Of a DNA stretch of 64,000 bases, positions 1 through 11,084 are shown piece by piece. Source of the DNA: Linyphia triangularis (taxonomy: Eukaryota > Arthropoda > Arachnida > Araneae > Linyphiidae); NCBI GenBank assembly GCA_963978545.1, contig OZ021729.1, positions 13,840,001 to 13,904,000 on the forward strand. The letters are read 5' to 3'. The translations under genes were made by a program, and so were the position numbers. The notes under the pieces are model-generated. The model ran no database searches, was not told where the DNA came from, and saw only the letters and a program-made list of their open reading frames with translations. The first letter of the stretch is position 1. Every line of letters begins with the position of its first letter.

Positions 1-2480
1 AATATAGTTTAGTTAAGGCAAACAAAAATTATAGCAAGAAACACCATTAGTTTTTTACCCTTATTGACTTGCGCAATTTTATACACATATTTATCAATGT
101 AAATGATAAATTTGATTATTGTTTGACGCAGCTGTTATTTAAGTGAGAACTTATATTTTTAAGTTCTTCATTCATTTGTATTTTTTTTTAATTTATTGCC
201 CTTAAATTAGATTTCTTTGTTAAAGATTCTCTTGTATAACTTCTTTTGAAGTTAACGTAACACATGTCTTCGTTTACAGACGGATGAGTCGACACATAAA
301 AAACATCACATCTAGCTTTCTTAAATCTTTCAAATTCAATAACATCTAATGTATTAATTTATTCAAGAACATGTTGTCGAGGAAGTATTGCTAAAAGCAT
401 CAATTAGTTATTATGATAAACACTTTGCGAAAAAAATGGCGTGTCGTATTGGGAGGAAAATTCTTATAGCCAAAGTGTCAGAAAGACATTTTTCCTTGAT
501 TATTTCAATCAAGGTATAATGAAAGACGAATAAAAATAATCTGAGGTTATATTAAAATGCAATTTTTGTTAACATTCTGAAGAGGAAACAGTTTTATATT
601 AAAGGTTAATCTGATTTGAAGCAGTAAATATGGTAATATTTTTATATCCATTTTAGCATTTCTTCTTGGGATACATAATGATATATATTATAACCTGGGG
701 ACGTATCTTCTTAAGTATTTTAGACACTTCAAAAGTATACTGTTGGTTTACACTTTGAATGAAAAAAGACAATTTATTTTATATAAGTAGTAGTGCTGTT
801 GCAATAAGCAAAACAATGGTGTTTGTAATCAGTACATTTGTGAACTTATTTTAATTAAAAATATTCTTTAATAATAAACAAAGCATCAGTATGTTTAAAT
901 GCATAAAAAATAATTAAAAAGAATGAGATAATAAAATGACAATGTTAAAAATTATACGAATTATCAGAAGATATTTATACAAAAGATACTGGTAAACTAA
1001 TTAGTCAAAAAATATAAACATAAATTTAAATACAAACATCTACAATGAAAAATTACAAAACTGATACTTAAATTTGTATTTAAAGAAAAAATCTTTCAAT
1101 TTTGATTATGGTTACATTTAATAATTAATGAGGCATTACGAACAATAATGAATGAAGTATGGATTATTTATACAGAATGAACATCGAATATCTTTATTAA
1201 TTATATCTTAATATAAATTATGCTTTTTGAAAAATGTATATAGATTCAAACTAATGATTTTTATGAATAAATATTTAAATTAAAAAATTTAATTTATAGA
1301 TTACGATCTTTGCGAGTTTGATAAAGTATTAAAGTAATTTTTTTATTTATTTATTTTTTATAAAAGTGTAGTATTATGTTAGTCATTCAGATAAAAATGA
1401 GTAGAAAGAAAATGCTTTAGTTACTTGCAAATGATTAATAATTCTGACAGAACTTGAATAGAGGTTTTATGCTCTTAAGTTATATTTCAAATTTGAAATA
1501 CTAAAATCATCACTAAGTACACCTATAAGACATACAGTATTCCAATAATATTGTATATAATACATATGGTAGAAGGAGTTATGAATGGGGTATTTTTATT
1601 TTATTGTTCAAACCAAATGCATTAGAGCTGAAAATAAAACTTTACATGGTTATGGTTGAAAATTTATTCACAAACATTTGTAAGCCATTGATCTCTTTAG
1701 AATTATTATTATTTTTTTTACAAGTGGAGATATTTTTCATATATATCTAAATTTGTATAAGCTAATCTTAATTTAAGGTTCCATATACAAGATGAATCAA
1801 AAGTAACTGAAATTTTGAAAAAAAAAAGACAAAAAAAAAGGTGTAATTCAATAGAATCTGCGTATCACAATATGTGGTTTTCCCAGAAATCAGATTTTTC
1901 CATAAGAGACAAATATTTTTTTTATCAGGGGATAGCGTTGTAGGCATTTGTAAGCCACTCCTCATTATTATTTGTATGAGTTGTGGTGGCAACTTTAAAA
2001 AAAAAATGCCGATCTAAACATTCATAAAAAACTTCTTTTTTTTTTTTTTGCTATGTGATATGATTTTTTTCTTAACAATTATGAGAAAAGGATTTCCATC
2101 AAATTTGGACTATCAATTTTTCAAAAATCCTAATTATTTTATTATCATCCTGTATAAAGTGCTAGTAGATTAAGCAGTTGATTGTCCAAACAAGTGGAAG
2201 TTAACTGGTTACATGATATTTTGAAAAACCATATCTATTCCCACTTTCCAACCCTTAAAGGGATTTTATTAATAACACGAGAACTACTGAAAAACAATTC
2301 GAAACGGTCTCTTTTCTTTAGGTATCTGGACTAATTCAGATTACCGGGAGCATAATTTCATTCCAATGTGTTGTTATTAATGCGATGAAATCTAAGATAG
2401 GAGTAGAAAGGGAAATTATCATAACATACAACTTCGATTTTTTTAATAAAATATAGTTGGCCCTTTTTAAGGAACTTTCC
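1..2480. other. A+T-rich non-coding stretch, no gene seen
   Basis: Poly-A and poly-T runs and A+T-rich unique-looking DNA. The short open frames (for example 1768-1992 and 2336-2566 on the minus strand) show no recognisable domain and no coding-like composition. I see no repeat boundary or RNA gene here. Confidence 0.6.
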
Positions 2481-2482
2481 AG

Positions 2483-2850
2483 GTAGGAAAGAAGTATTGA
2501 CCAATGTCGGAAACCAGAGTCCTGGAATATTGACCAATACTGGCTCGAGCTCGGTCCAAAATACACAATTTTTTTAAAAATTTACAAGTCAAAACTATCA
2601 CAAAACATACTTTTTTACACCCCCGTCCTTTCTTTTGAAAATATATTTCAGTTTTCGAACTCTGCATCAACATTTTAAAACCTTTAGTATATTATATCCT
2701 TAGAGGAGGGATGGGAGGTAGAGGTAGGGAAACCCTAAAGGAAGTGTTCCATGATAAAGTCACGTGACTTTGAAGACCCTCGGCAAATTCTTCTCCCCGC
2801 AAAGCTGTCTTAGCATGGGTTTTCAATGGCGATTGCGTAGCCTTGAAAAA
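2483..2850 (+). repeat. Dispersed repeat Z, copy 1 (extended)
   Basis: The left part carries two TATTGACCAAT-type motifs (about 2494 and 2538). About 130-200 bp further on come TTAGAGGAG (about 2700) and the E-box-like palindrome CACGTG (about 2761). The same order, inverted, is found at 4615-4850, with the TTGGCCAAT-type block followed by TTAGAGGAG and CACGTG. Shorter pieces of the block occur near 16400 and 53905. No target-site duplication or terminal repeat was found, so the class is unknown. Similarity between copies is moderate by eye. Confidence 0.4.
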
Positions 2851-2855
2851 AAAAT

Positions 2856-3065
2856 TTGCTTAAATTTCCATTAAAAAAGATTGTTTACTGTTGCGTCAAC
2901 GCCTGTTATGGAAAGCACACATTATACACTTTCTCAGGATCACCTGGAAAAGTTTTTAGTGCGTTTGTAGCAAAAGTGGATTCAATAATCCTTCAAACAG
3001 CACGTCCATTCAAGACAGTGTATAAACAGTTGCTGACACAGATACTGGAAATTCAATTGTTTTAG
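2856..3065 (+). pseudogene. Possible THAP-like zinc-finger fragment
   Basis: The frame reads through 69 codons with no ATG at its start (it opens with TTG). Near residues 9-20 it contains VYCCVNACYGK, followed by LYTF about five residues later. That resembles the start of a THAP domain, where a C-x(2-4)-C pair is followed by an F-x-F/FP motif. The conserved tryptophan and the distal C-x2-H pair that a THAP finger needs are not visible before the stop, so it would be broken. THAP domains are found in P-element transposases and in host DNA-binding proteins, and either could be the source. It lies directly downstream of the repeat Z block that contains CACGTG. The match is short and chance similarity cannot be excluded. 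Confidence 0.25.
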
Positions 3066-3721
3066 ATAACACTAATATCTTAAATGTCTTATGACAGTAA
3101 ACCCGCATTTATCAGCACCTAACAAATGTGAGGATGTCATTGCTAATGATGAAGAAGTCTTTACAAGAAAAAATTGCAAAAGAAACATACAGTAATCATT
3201 ATGTAGTAAGAAATATTAAGATTAGGTTAAAATCATAAGAAAAAATAAGGTGGATTTACAAAGCCTACTTTAGATGCAATAAAATTATGTAGAACTGCGG
3301 GGGAAAAAATATGTTTTAAGTGATTGGTGAAATTAAATTAAAAAATATAATGCATAGGGTAGTCTCGCAAAGTCTTTCTGGTATTGATTCAAATCTTCCA
3401 TATTTATTTAATCTAATTACTTGCCATGCTATGGACTAATCATCCTTGGAAAATTGGAAAATCATCGAATGTTGTTGATGAAGTCAATTTTATTTTGTGA
3501 ACCTGAAAATAAGACTGTCACTTGGGTAAAACATTCACTGAAAGAATTCAAAGTGGCAGAATTCATCGTAAAAAGGCCAAAAATACTTTGTTTTGGGGGC
3601 AATAAATGAAAATATATGGTAAAATTGACTTCATTCAACAATGTTTGTTGGCATAGCAATTAAATACATTTTTACAATTCCCCTATATATATATATGAGT
3701 CATAAACTGCATCTGTATACT
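3066..3721. other. Unassigned A+T-rich stretch
   Basis: No convincing gene. A short inverted repeat is present: GATGAAGTCAATTTTA near 3478 and its partial complement near 3622-3640. The open frame at 3421-3609 lies across it and is not convincing. A short (TA)n run occurs near 3685. Confidence 0.5.
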
Positions 3722-3734
3722 CTGTCTGAAATTG

Positions 3735-3912
3735 GTTGGTTGTATTCAGATTATCTGGCGCCGTCAGCAACACGAGGGCTATAATGCGCCGAAACATTCG
3801 TCATTAGACAAGCCAACGTACATTTACAAACACCCATGCCTAACACGGGACTCGAACCCGCAACCTTGCGGTCTAGAAGCTAGCACGCTAACCACTATAC
3901 TGTTTGGTCGGC
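3735..3912 (-). mobile_element. tRNA-derived SINE-A, copy 1
   Basis: Read on the minus strand, this starts with a tRNA-like head: GCCGACC, an A-box-like TAGTGGTTAGCGTG and a B box GGTTCGAGTCCCG. The alignment of the loop around CTTCTAG suggests an Arg(UCU)-like ancestor. A unique body of about 100 bp follows, and the end is an ACC-rich tail (CAACCAACC) rather than poly(A). A 13 bp target-site duplication, CTGTCTGAAATTG, flanks it at 3722-3734 and 3913-3925. The anticodon stem is poorly paired, so this is a SINE head and not a working tRNA gene. Confidence 0.92.
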
Positions 3913-3925
3913 CTGTCTGAAATTG

Positions 3926-4614
3926 ATTCAATATAATATAATATATGTACTGTTTTATAACAAATACCATGGTAAAAATATACGATTTTTTACCCTTTTC
4001 ATACTTTATTTTTCATATGATAGATTTTATTTTTTGCTCATCATGCGCAATCTACTATTGGCGAATTTTACTATTATCTGGCGAATTTTACTATTTAGCT
4101 TTAAAAACTTTCACAAATCAAACATTTTTAGTAAATTCGTATGTGTTTATCCGCCAGAATGCATTAATTATTAATGTGTAAGGGATATTGATGAAAAGTA
4201 CCAAAACAATAACTGAATGGGAAATTTCACTTGTAATGTAGTTTCAAAGTTCATCTTTTTCACCGTCAGATATATTAATATTGATTACCTACCAAACTAT
4301 AAACTCGTACTTAAAATTTATTTTGTATAGTGTAAATCTCATATTTTTTTTCGCTAAATGTGGTTGCAAAATTATAACACAAGCTTTTCTACAATATTAA
4401 TCTAATAATTATTATAACAAACATTTAGTACCGGTAAATTAATAAAATTAGAAAAAAAAGTACTGACATTAAAACAAAAGCTATATAAATGAATTTCAGA
4501 TATCTCACAGATTTTTATTTTTACTCTTTTGCCAATGTCCTCCAAGAGAGAATGAACGAAATTTTGAATTGATTAAAAAAAATTGTTGATTGGAAGAACG
4601 TAAAAATTGCCTAA
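3926..4614. other. A+T-rich stretch, no gene seen
   Basis: Two overlapping short frames (3923-4174 and 3945-4181) show no domain. GGCGAATTTTACTATT is repeated in tandem at about 4060-4095. Nothing else was recognised. Confidence 0.5.
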
Positions 4615-4850
4615 ACACACTGCGCCAAAGATTTTCGCCAAATATGGTAGTTTGAAACCACGTGACTTTGGCTTAACTACGGGGCACCGAAACGCGGGGA
4701 GTTAGCATAGCGTTGCTCTCTCTACTATATTTCTCCTCTAAGATTATATCCAGCTCTGAGCTTGGCCTAGATCTGCAACAAGGGTCAGTCCACAACGGTC
4801 CATATCGGGATTGGCCAATGTTAAGCTAAATTGGTCATCATATTTGTGTT
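4615..4850 (-). repeat. Dispersed repeat Z, copy 2
   Basis: This is the inverted counterpart of 2483-2850. On the minus strand the TTGGCCAAT block (4795-4845) is followed by TTAGAGGAG (about 4730) and CACGTG (about 4660). Its proximal block aligns well with 53905-53995; both contain CCACAACGGTCCATATCG or a close variant, followed by GATTGGCCA. Nothing in it is coding. Confidence 0.45.
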
Positions 4851-4990
4851 ACTAGGGATATAGCATTTTTTTTTTTTTTTTTTTTGACCTTTGCTAATTT
4901 AACCTTTGCAATTCATGGATTAACGTACGTATTAATTAAGGACTAGAAACAGAAAAGGAGAACCGAAAAATGAAAAACATTCGCATTGGT

Positions 4991-5165
4991 TGGTTGTTTT
5001 TAGATTATCTGGCGCCGTCAGCAACACGAGGGCTATAATGCGCCGAAACATTCGTCATTAGACAAGCCAACATACATTTACAAACACCCATGCCAATACG
5101 GGACTCGAACCCGCAACCTCGCGGTCTAGAAGCTAGTACGCTAACCACTATACCGTTTGGTCGGC
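4991..5165 (-). mobile_element. tRNA-derived SINE-A, copy 2
   Basis: It has the same structure as the copy at 3735-3912. The duplication CATTCGCATTGGT occurs at 4978-4990 and again at 5167-5179 (13 bp, identical), which supports insertion by target-primed reverse transcription. The tRNA head is complete on the minus strand. Confidence 0.92.
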
Positions 5166-5179
5166 TCATTCGCATTGGT

Positions 5180-6714
5180 AATTAAGGCAATGTCTAAGTA
5201 CCAGATTGGATTTGAACTATAGCTATTGGAGTTCGCACTTTGGGAGTTCTACAGTTTGTTTAGCCTTGTCTATAGGATATTTTTCCGTAAAAAGAAAAAA
5301 AAAGAATTTCGATTTATTTGGCACTTATGTCGTTTTCCATTTCTTGTCCTCAATTATAGAGGACAACTATGAATGCAATTTAGAATAGTAAAAATACAAG
5401 ACTTTTTGAAGATAAAAAACAAAACTACGAAATCAATGTCTATATTCGATAAATTAGTGACAGCTGTAAGCATAGTTTGAATTTATTTATCTTAAGTATT
5501 ACCATCATTATATCACATCTCAGTATTTATCGAGTTTAACAAAACAAAAAATTAGATTTCGAATTTCGATTTTTTTTTTAAGTAAGTTAATTTAAACCGT
5601 GGATGAAGAGTAAGATTTAAGCACACTGCTTAAGTTGAAACAGAGTCAAAAGAAAGTTGCAAAAGTCACATTAAAATTAGATTGTCAAAAGGTTATAAGT
5701 ACGAACTTACTTACTTACAAAACACTGTTGCAATAAATGTAAAAAAAAACGCTGAAAAAAATTTAATACCTTAAATTTTTTATACAATAAACGTAAGTGA
5801 GGAATGGGATATCTGATTGTATAATTAACCTACTTTTAGTAATTGAAAAGACGTATTCAGATTAATGAAAAGAGCTAATTACCATTCTTGAAACATACCG
5901 AAGTCTTTCATTAATTAGATTTTATAATTACTACTCTGATTCTTTTGAATACTTATATCATTCAGTTAATTCATTACTGAATCTTACTTAAATGAAATAA
6001 AATACTAAAAATTAATTAAATTGTTAAGAAGTTATGAGTCGATATCTTCTTCAACAAATTATCATGAAAGGAAAATTGTGATTACGGAGTTATTTCTTTT
6101 TATTCATTGAGGATATTTATTTACACTGTTTTCTTAATGTCGGTTTTTGGTGGCTTAGATTCATTTTTGACTTCAATTTTTCATTTAAACAACGCACATT
6201 TATCTTTATTGGTAGAGCCTTCAAATAAGAAAATGCTAGTATTCAAGGTTTGAGAAATCTCTTTTGCGTCGCAAATGTCTACAATTCAGAGTTATTTCCA
6301 GGTCGTGATATCTCTGTTTTGTTTTCATCAATCACGGCCAAAAACTCGTTTTGAAAAAAAAAAAAAAATACCCTTTGGAAGATTTATCCGAATTCAAACA
6401 TTTATTTTCCTTCACTAAAGACACACTGCCGACTCTTCCTTCTTCAAAGATGAATAGCCTTGAATGCCTTTACAGATAAAGGAAGCCGGTCAGATGAAAC
6501 CTGAGTAACTTCACTTAAAGGGTTAAGAGATATTTCAGGAAATGGTTAATGACTTTAGGACTTGAAGGGAGTGAAAAGGATACTTTTCCATTTACGCTTT
6601 TCAGCCATTTGAATGAAAGTGATAATGTATCAAAGCATTTAATTTTTAGATGTGTACTTACTGCTTGTGAAATGTTTTAGTTCATAACTATGCCGTGTTA
6701 AGCGCAGAGGTTTT
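5180..6714. other. A+T-rich stretch, no gene seen
   Basis: The 60-codon frame at 5206-5388 has no recognisable domain. There are several poly-A runs. I see no repeat boundaries or RNA genes. Confidence 0.5.
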
Positions 6715-6722
6715 ATCTGTAT

Positions 6723-7257
6723 TAGATGTCGGAAATATCGATCAAAATAAATATCGATACGGTATGGTTGCATAAAAAAAATATTGATATATCGATACAT
6801 GATTTTTTTTTTATTTGATTTTTAATTTTGCCAGAAACAAAGTTTTTCGGGGCAAATTTCTACTTTTCATGATTGCTTTTTTGTAAGGTGACTACTTTTT
6901 CAACTGAAATGAATCTATTACAAAAAAAAAAAAAAGAAGTTATATTTTCGCTTGATTGGTGCAGTGATTTTAAGAAAATTTAGATGATTTTCAATAGCTT
7001 TAAATTGTATGGCAAAATATTAAATATTAGTGACATTTTAACTGTCTCTCAGCCAAGTTCAAACTTTAGTTTTGAAGTTTTTGAAAAGGGATTAAGGAAA
7101 ATCGAAAAAACACACGGAACTACAAAACGATCATCAAAAAACTAAAAATGTTTGAAAATATCGATATATCGGTGACTTTTATCGATATTTTTAATATTGA
7201 TACTTTTTTAGAAATATCGATAAAAATATCGTCGTATCGATATATTGCAGACCTCTA
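6723..7257. mobile_element. hAT-type MITE with TATCGATA motifs, complete copy
   Basis: The ends are inverted: the left begins TAGATGTCGGAAATATCGAT and the right, read inward, TAGAGGTCTGCAATATATCG. An exact 8 bp duplication, ATCTGTAT, flanks it (6715-6722 and 7258-7265). An 8 bp duplication with TAGAGGTC-type ends is characteristic of the hAT superfamily. It has no transposase, so it is non-autonomous (535 bp). The two end regions together hold six copies of the palindrome TATCGATA, and more half-matches. These may be transposase-binding repeats; the same 8-mer is the core of the Drosophila DRE bound by DREF. A second, partial copy lies at 26605-26906. Confidence 0.88.
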
Positions 7258-7694
7258 ATCTGTATCTTTCATTCAAACTGAATTATTGTTATCAGGTGGT
7301 TCACTGTAATTTATTCTACAAACTGGTGAAGTTTAAAAGGATGTCCTAGTAAGGATCATTCCCTATACTCGCTATGTTGCAATCTTCTAGCCCATTTAAT
7401 TTAGAAAGTACTTTCTATAAAACCTTGAAATCTGGTGAGTAGGTACGAAAATGATCACTAATGAAATGACCTAAGTTAAAAACTCAAAAAATAGCTTTTA
7501 ATATATTTTATTTCATAATTGAAATCCTTACGTCAATGCATATGCAGTGGTGCCATCTGCAATAGTCTTTTGCTATTTTAATCTTCCATTATAATAGATA
7601 GACATTAAATGAAAATAATTTATGTCATTTCATTAAGTGATCCTTTTCGTACTTACTCACCAAATTTCATGGTTTTGTAGAGAGTAGTTTGTAG

Positions 7695-8359
7695 TAGTAG
7701 TTCCTAGCCCATGGGCCGCGGCCCATTCGTGGGCTGTGAGTTGCGTGGTATTGGCCCGTGGAAGCTAATCAAGTATCTAACCTGAAATAAATTTTATAAG
7801 AGCTTCAGGGGTAGATAAGGGAACAATCGAGTCACTCGATGGTTATAACAATTGAACTATTCGATTGTATTCTTCGAAAATTTAACGAGTGAATTTTATT
7901 TGAAGATTTCCTAAAAATACGGAAAATATCTTCAAGGGAAGAATACTCGTTAATTGAATTATTGATACTATTGTCCCCGTTTTGAATAAATGCTTGGCAA
8001 GAATATCTAGCAATTGCCGAAATTGCATTATTATTCTTGATGGGCTTTTCGTCAGCCTATCATTCTGACCGTGCTTTTTCAAATTTAAATTCTTAAAAAA
8101 CAAATACAGGAATAAAATAAATGTTGAGAGATATCCAGTTTTAGTCCAGATATTGACTCTCACGTGGAGGACTTGTAAAAAATTCTATTGAGCTTTTTCT
8201 TACTTTTTTTTAGTAATCTTATATGGTTGTGACAGCAAAGTGAATACAATAAAGTTCCTTTCTTTATAAAAAATGTTAATTACTGATGCACTCATTATTT
8301 CTCAAAATTGTTTTTTATAAAATAGGTGGTCGGAAAACTCAAAAGGTTGGGAACTGCTG
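7695..8359 (+). mobile_element. Internally deleted hAT transposon nested in X
   Basis: The right terminus, read inward, is CAGCAGTTCCCAACCTTTTG, a classical hAT end. The left end begins TAGTAGTTCC and runs into GGGCCGCGGCCC, also typical of hAT ends. Inside is a decayed C-terminal transposase segment on the plus strand (7950-8175). No 8 bp duplication is visible. Compared with the intact arm of X, about 11 bp of host sequence are missing at the junction, so a small deletion probably accompanied or followed insertion. Confidence 0.8.
7950..8175 (+). pseudogene. hAT transposase C-terminal remnant
   Basis: The plus strand reads WQEYLAIAEIALLFLMGF, then SSAYHSDRAFSNLNS, and after a one-base shift KNKYRNKINVERDIQF. 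This matches the order of the hAT dimerisation region: an EYP..A..AL helix, an F..TYLCE.AFS motif, and K.KYRNRL..E.D. It is broken by at least one stop (TGA near 7985), a frame change near 8094 and further damage at the 3' end. Only about 75 codons of a protein normally 500-700 residues long remain. An intact protein would act in the nucleus as a dimer on the element ends. The open frame on the opposite strand (7882-8163) is its shadow. The hAT assignment is supported by the flanking terminal repeats, so I am fairly sure of it. Confidence 0.75.
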
Positions 8360-8590
8360 GGCTAGAAGATTGTAACAAAGTGATATAGCAAATGATCCTT
8401 ACTAGGATTTCCTCTTAATGGTGGTATCTATACGAGATATAAGTTAACAAGTTATTCAATAAGTTAGCATTCACTACATGAAGTTGTTTAACTTTAAACT
8501 GTTATTTTTAGTTTTGAGGTCGGCTGCAGATAACACGTTAGAACTAGTGTATCCTTTCGCAGCCTGGGCATTTAAAGATTGGTTACGTTT

Positions 8591-8700
8591 TTGAAGTTCA
8601 CTAGAGTTAGATATTGTATTATATTGCTAAGAGATATAATGAAACTTGATTTGGATTTTAGTTAGCAGAAATCGGCCGTAATAAGGCAGTCTGATGATAA
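8591..8700 (+). repeat. Two-copy dispersed repeat W, copy 1
   Basis: It aligns, at roughly three-quarters identity by eye, with the minus strand of 32293-32407. The best block is GTTAGATATTGTATTATATT followed by AGAGATATAATGAAAC. Both copies can be read in one frame as VRYCI..LLRDIMK; this copy then hits a stop. I do not recognise the family. Confidence 0.5.
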
Positions 8701-8948
8701 AGTGCATCTAGAACATCCATTATCGAGTATCAAATGGAACTTTTTTAACATTCAAGTTTGATTTATCAAAAAATAAAAAAGGGAATTGTTTAAAGCAGAG
8801 AAATACACCTTTAAAACAGTAATGTCTTTATTTGCTGTAGTTTAAAGTATGACGAGTAAAGAGGGGTCGTTGATGCGCCGAGTAGATTAATTTCCCTACA
8901 TAAAAGCGCCCTCTATATAGACTTCCCTCTAATATAGTACAATAAAAA

Positions 8949-9535
8949 AACTAGGAGTGTGGAATATCGCACAACTTTTAATTATACAATAATATCGGTC
9001 ATTGCATTAAAATTTATGATGTTATTTACCGTTTTCATATTTTCACTCATTTAAATAAAAATGACCAGTTCGATGATATTTTTGGCAATAAGTTTTACAT
9101 GAGCAAGAGAAAGAAAACCAACTACTTGCCAATATGGCATTGTTATTCGATAGACATTACAATGTCCTGAATTGTGCGTGAAACAGAAAAAAATTAATCG
9201 TCGATGGGTGATGCTCAAGAACAGATAGCTCTGTGTTAAAGGCACTCGTTTTTGAACTTTTTACGCTTTTACCACATTTCTACTGGAATTTCGAAGTTGG
9301 GGACGATTAGAGCACCTTAAGAGGAATCAGCACAGAAATTGTGTTCCAAGTCGTTAGAGCCGTTTTTAGCAATTGCTGAAAAACATGATTTTTTCATGAT
9401 TTCAACCTTATGCGCAAGCGCGATTTTGACTAAAACCGTAATGGTAGAACCCATGGCCACCACTAATATGCCCAACAAATTTCAACATCGGAGGTCAATT
9501 TGTTCGGGAGTTATGCTTACCACGTACACACAGTC
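8949..9535 (+). mobile_element. Unassigned element Y, copy A (3' end missing)
   Basis: It begins AACTAGGAGTGTGGAATATC and shares its whole length with copies at 11085-11719, 52051-52737, 58152-58924 and 62373-63100. Landmarks include GGCGATATTTTTGGCAATAA-like text, a TTGAGCATCGCC-type block and AAAACATGATTTTTTCA. The far end present in copies C-E (ACTTTCAATTAC-type repeat) is missing, and the sequence passes straight into element X copy 2. It has no usable open frame. Confidence 0.8.
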
Positions 9536-9540
9536 GAAAA

Positions 9541-9835
9541 AGATCACCTAATGAAATGACATAAAATGTCCTTTATTATAAACGAAAATTAAAGCAGCGA
9601 TAGACAAAACCAGGTGGGGCCACTGAATAGGCATTGACGTAAGGATTTCAAATTCAAAATAAAATATATTAGACGCTATTTTCCTGTTCTTTATTTAAGT
9701 CATTTCATTAAGTGATCATTTTTGAATCTACTCACCAAATTTGAGAGTTTTATACAAAGTAGTTTCTAAATGGACTGAGCTAGAAGATTATAACATAGCG
9801 AGTTTAGGGAATGATCCTTATTTAGACTTCCTCTA
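9541..9835. mobile_element. Element X, copy 2 (right part)
   Basis: It holds the central TAATGAAATGA/TCATTTCATTA blocks and the right arm of X, ending TTTAGACTTCCTCTA next to TA. The left arm is missing; its place is taken by element Y copy A. The arm here is not split, which shows what 7334-8418 looked like before the hAT insertion. Confidence 0.7.
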
Positions 9836-11084
9836 AAGTAAATTAAATTTGATAGAACATTTTCAATCGTCGTAAATAAATTGATCAAGGGCAGTTAGAA
9901 ATCTATTTTGTGTTATTAGATGCATTTTGAACAGGACGTATGTCTAACTAGGAAATTGAAATGTTATGCGATTCACTGAAGGTAAACGTGTTTTGTGCCA
10001 TATCGTAAGACAAAATTTTCGACCCATACTTTATCCAAGATTCCACTGCTACTGACATAACTTACTTCCATATGCTTCCGATTAGGTTGTTTCTGTTGTT
10101 AAAAGAGGAAAATGATAATTTCATTTTTCAGAAGGAGGATCCTGTAAATCAACGGAATCCATATAATTAACTCACCCAGAAAATATTCTGCTATGCATGG
10201 TTGTTGATGAACGGGATCGTGTCAGATGGCAAAATTATGAAGAGTAACCAAAACCAAAAACATCAGATGTGTTAAATTTTAACGTTATGGACATAGCACA
10301 TTGGTTTAGATATTTAGATTGTAGTTAAATTGAAAGTAGCTAAGAAATTGAATTGCATCAAGGAGAAAAGTTCCAAGTAATGTCTGGATAAATATGATGC
10401 ATTTTTTTCAACATTTTCGTCATTTTCACAACCATTGTGGCAATTGAAGCTATCATTTTATCGAACTGAATTTTTTTTGTACTTATTGTAGTACATTAGA
10501 CCAACCTTTTTCGAACTATGATGTTTCCACTTTCAAAATTTTTTAAATCTTTAAAATTAACCGATTGATTACTGAATATTACTCTTTTCTCGAAACTTTA
10601 CGACCGTTGTGGCACCGGAAGATAGTTTTTAATTTTGGTAAGATTTTTCACACTTACCATTGATGTCAAGAGAGAGTTTTTCAGCATTATTACTTTTTCG
10701 ATTTCCGAAATTCGTTTTTTTTTCTCGAACAGTCTCTGCTCTTAAGCAGGGACTCCCAATCAAGACTGATTTAACTTCTTGTAATTTTTTTTTATCTATA
10801 TGTAGTTACATAAAAGATACCCCCATCACCTACAAGTGGTGAATATCGAGGAACTGAAAACTCGAATCGCTTCAGCTATCCAAATTGAAAAAGAAAAAAG
10901 AAGAAAAACAGGGGATGAGTTCTTTTATCGACTGGATAACGTTCGTGTTTCTGACGGTGGATGAGCAGCTATTTGAAAAGTCAGTGACTTTTAAAAATGA
11001 AAACGTATAGATATAATACTCCAAAATGAATTTTATTCCTGGACATAGTCTCTTTTGAACTCGATGCACTTTCCCAACAATTAT
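9836..11084. other. Unassigned stretch, no gene seen
   Basis: Short frames at 10660-10842 (plus) and 10872-11123 (minus) have no recognisable domain. I found no terminal repeats or RNA genes. Confidence 0.5.

Larger units (their letters stand above)
7334..8418. mobile_element. Long-inverted-arm element X, copy 1 (interrupted)
   Basis: The ends match as inverted repeats: left AAAGGATGTCCTAGTAAGG and right, read inward, AGAGGAAATCCTAGTAAGG, both next to TA. The arms continue for about 150 bp, sharing CAATCTTCTAGCCC and a TCATTTCATTA/TAATGAAATGA block near the centre (7455-7640). The right arm is split by the hAT remnant at 7695-8359, so the uninterrupted element would be about 420 bp. The long arms and TA flanks fit a foldback MITE, perhaps of Tc1/mariner type. 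The class is an inference. Confidence 0.7.

Noticed and set aside
3421..3659. Overlapping 62- and 65-codon frames as part of the THAP-like gene
   Set aside because: Stops separate them from the THAP-like fragment in every frame, and they lie over a short inverted repeat.
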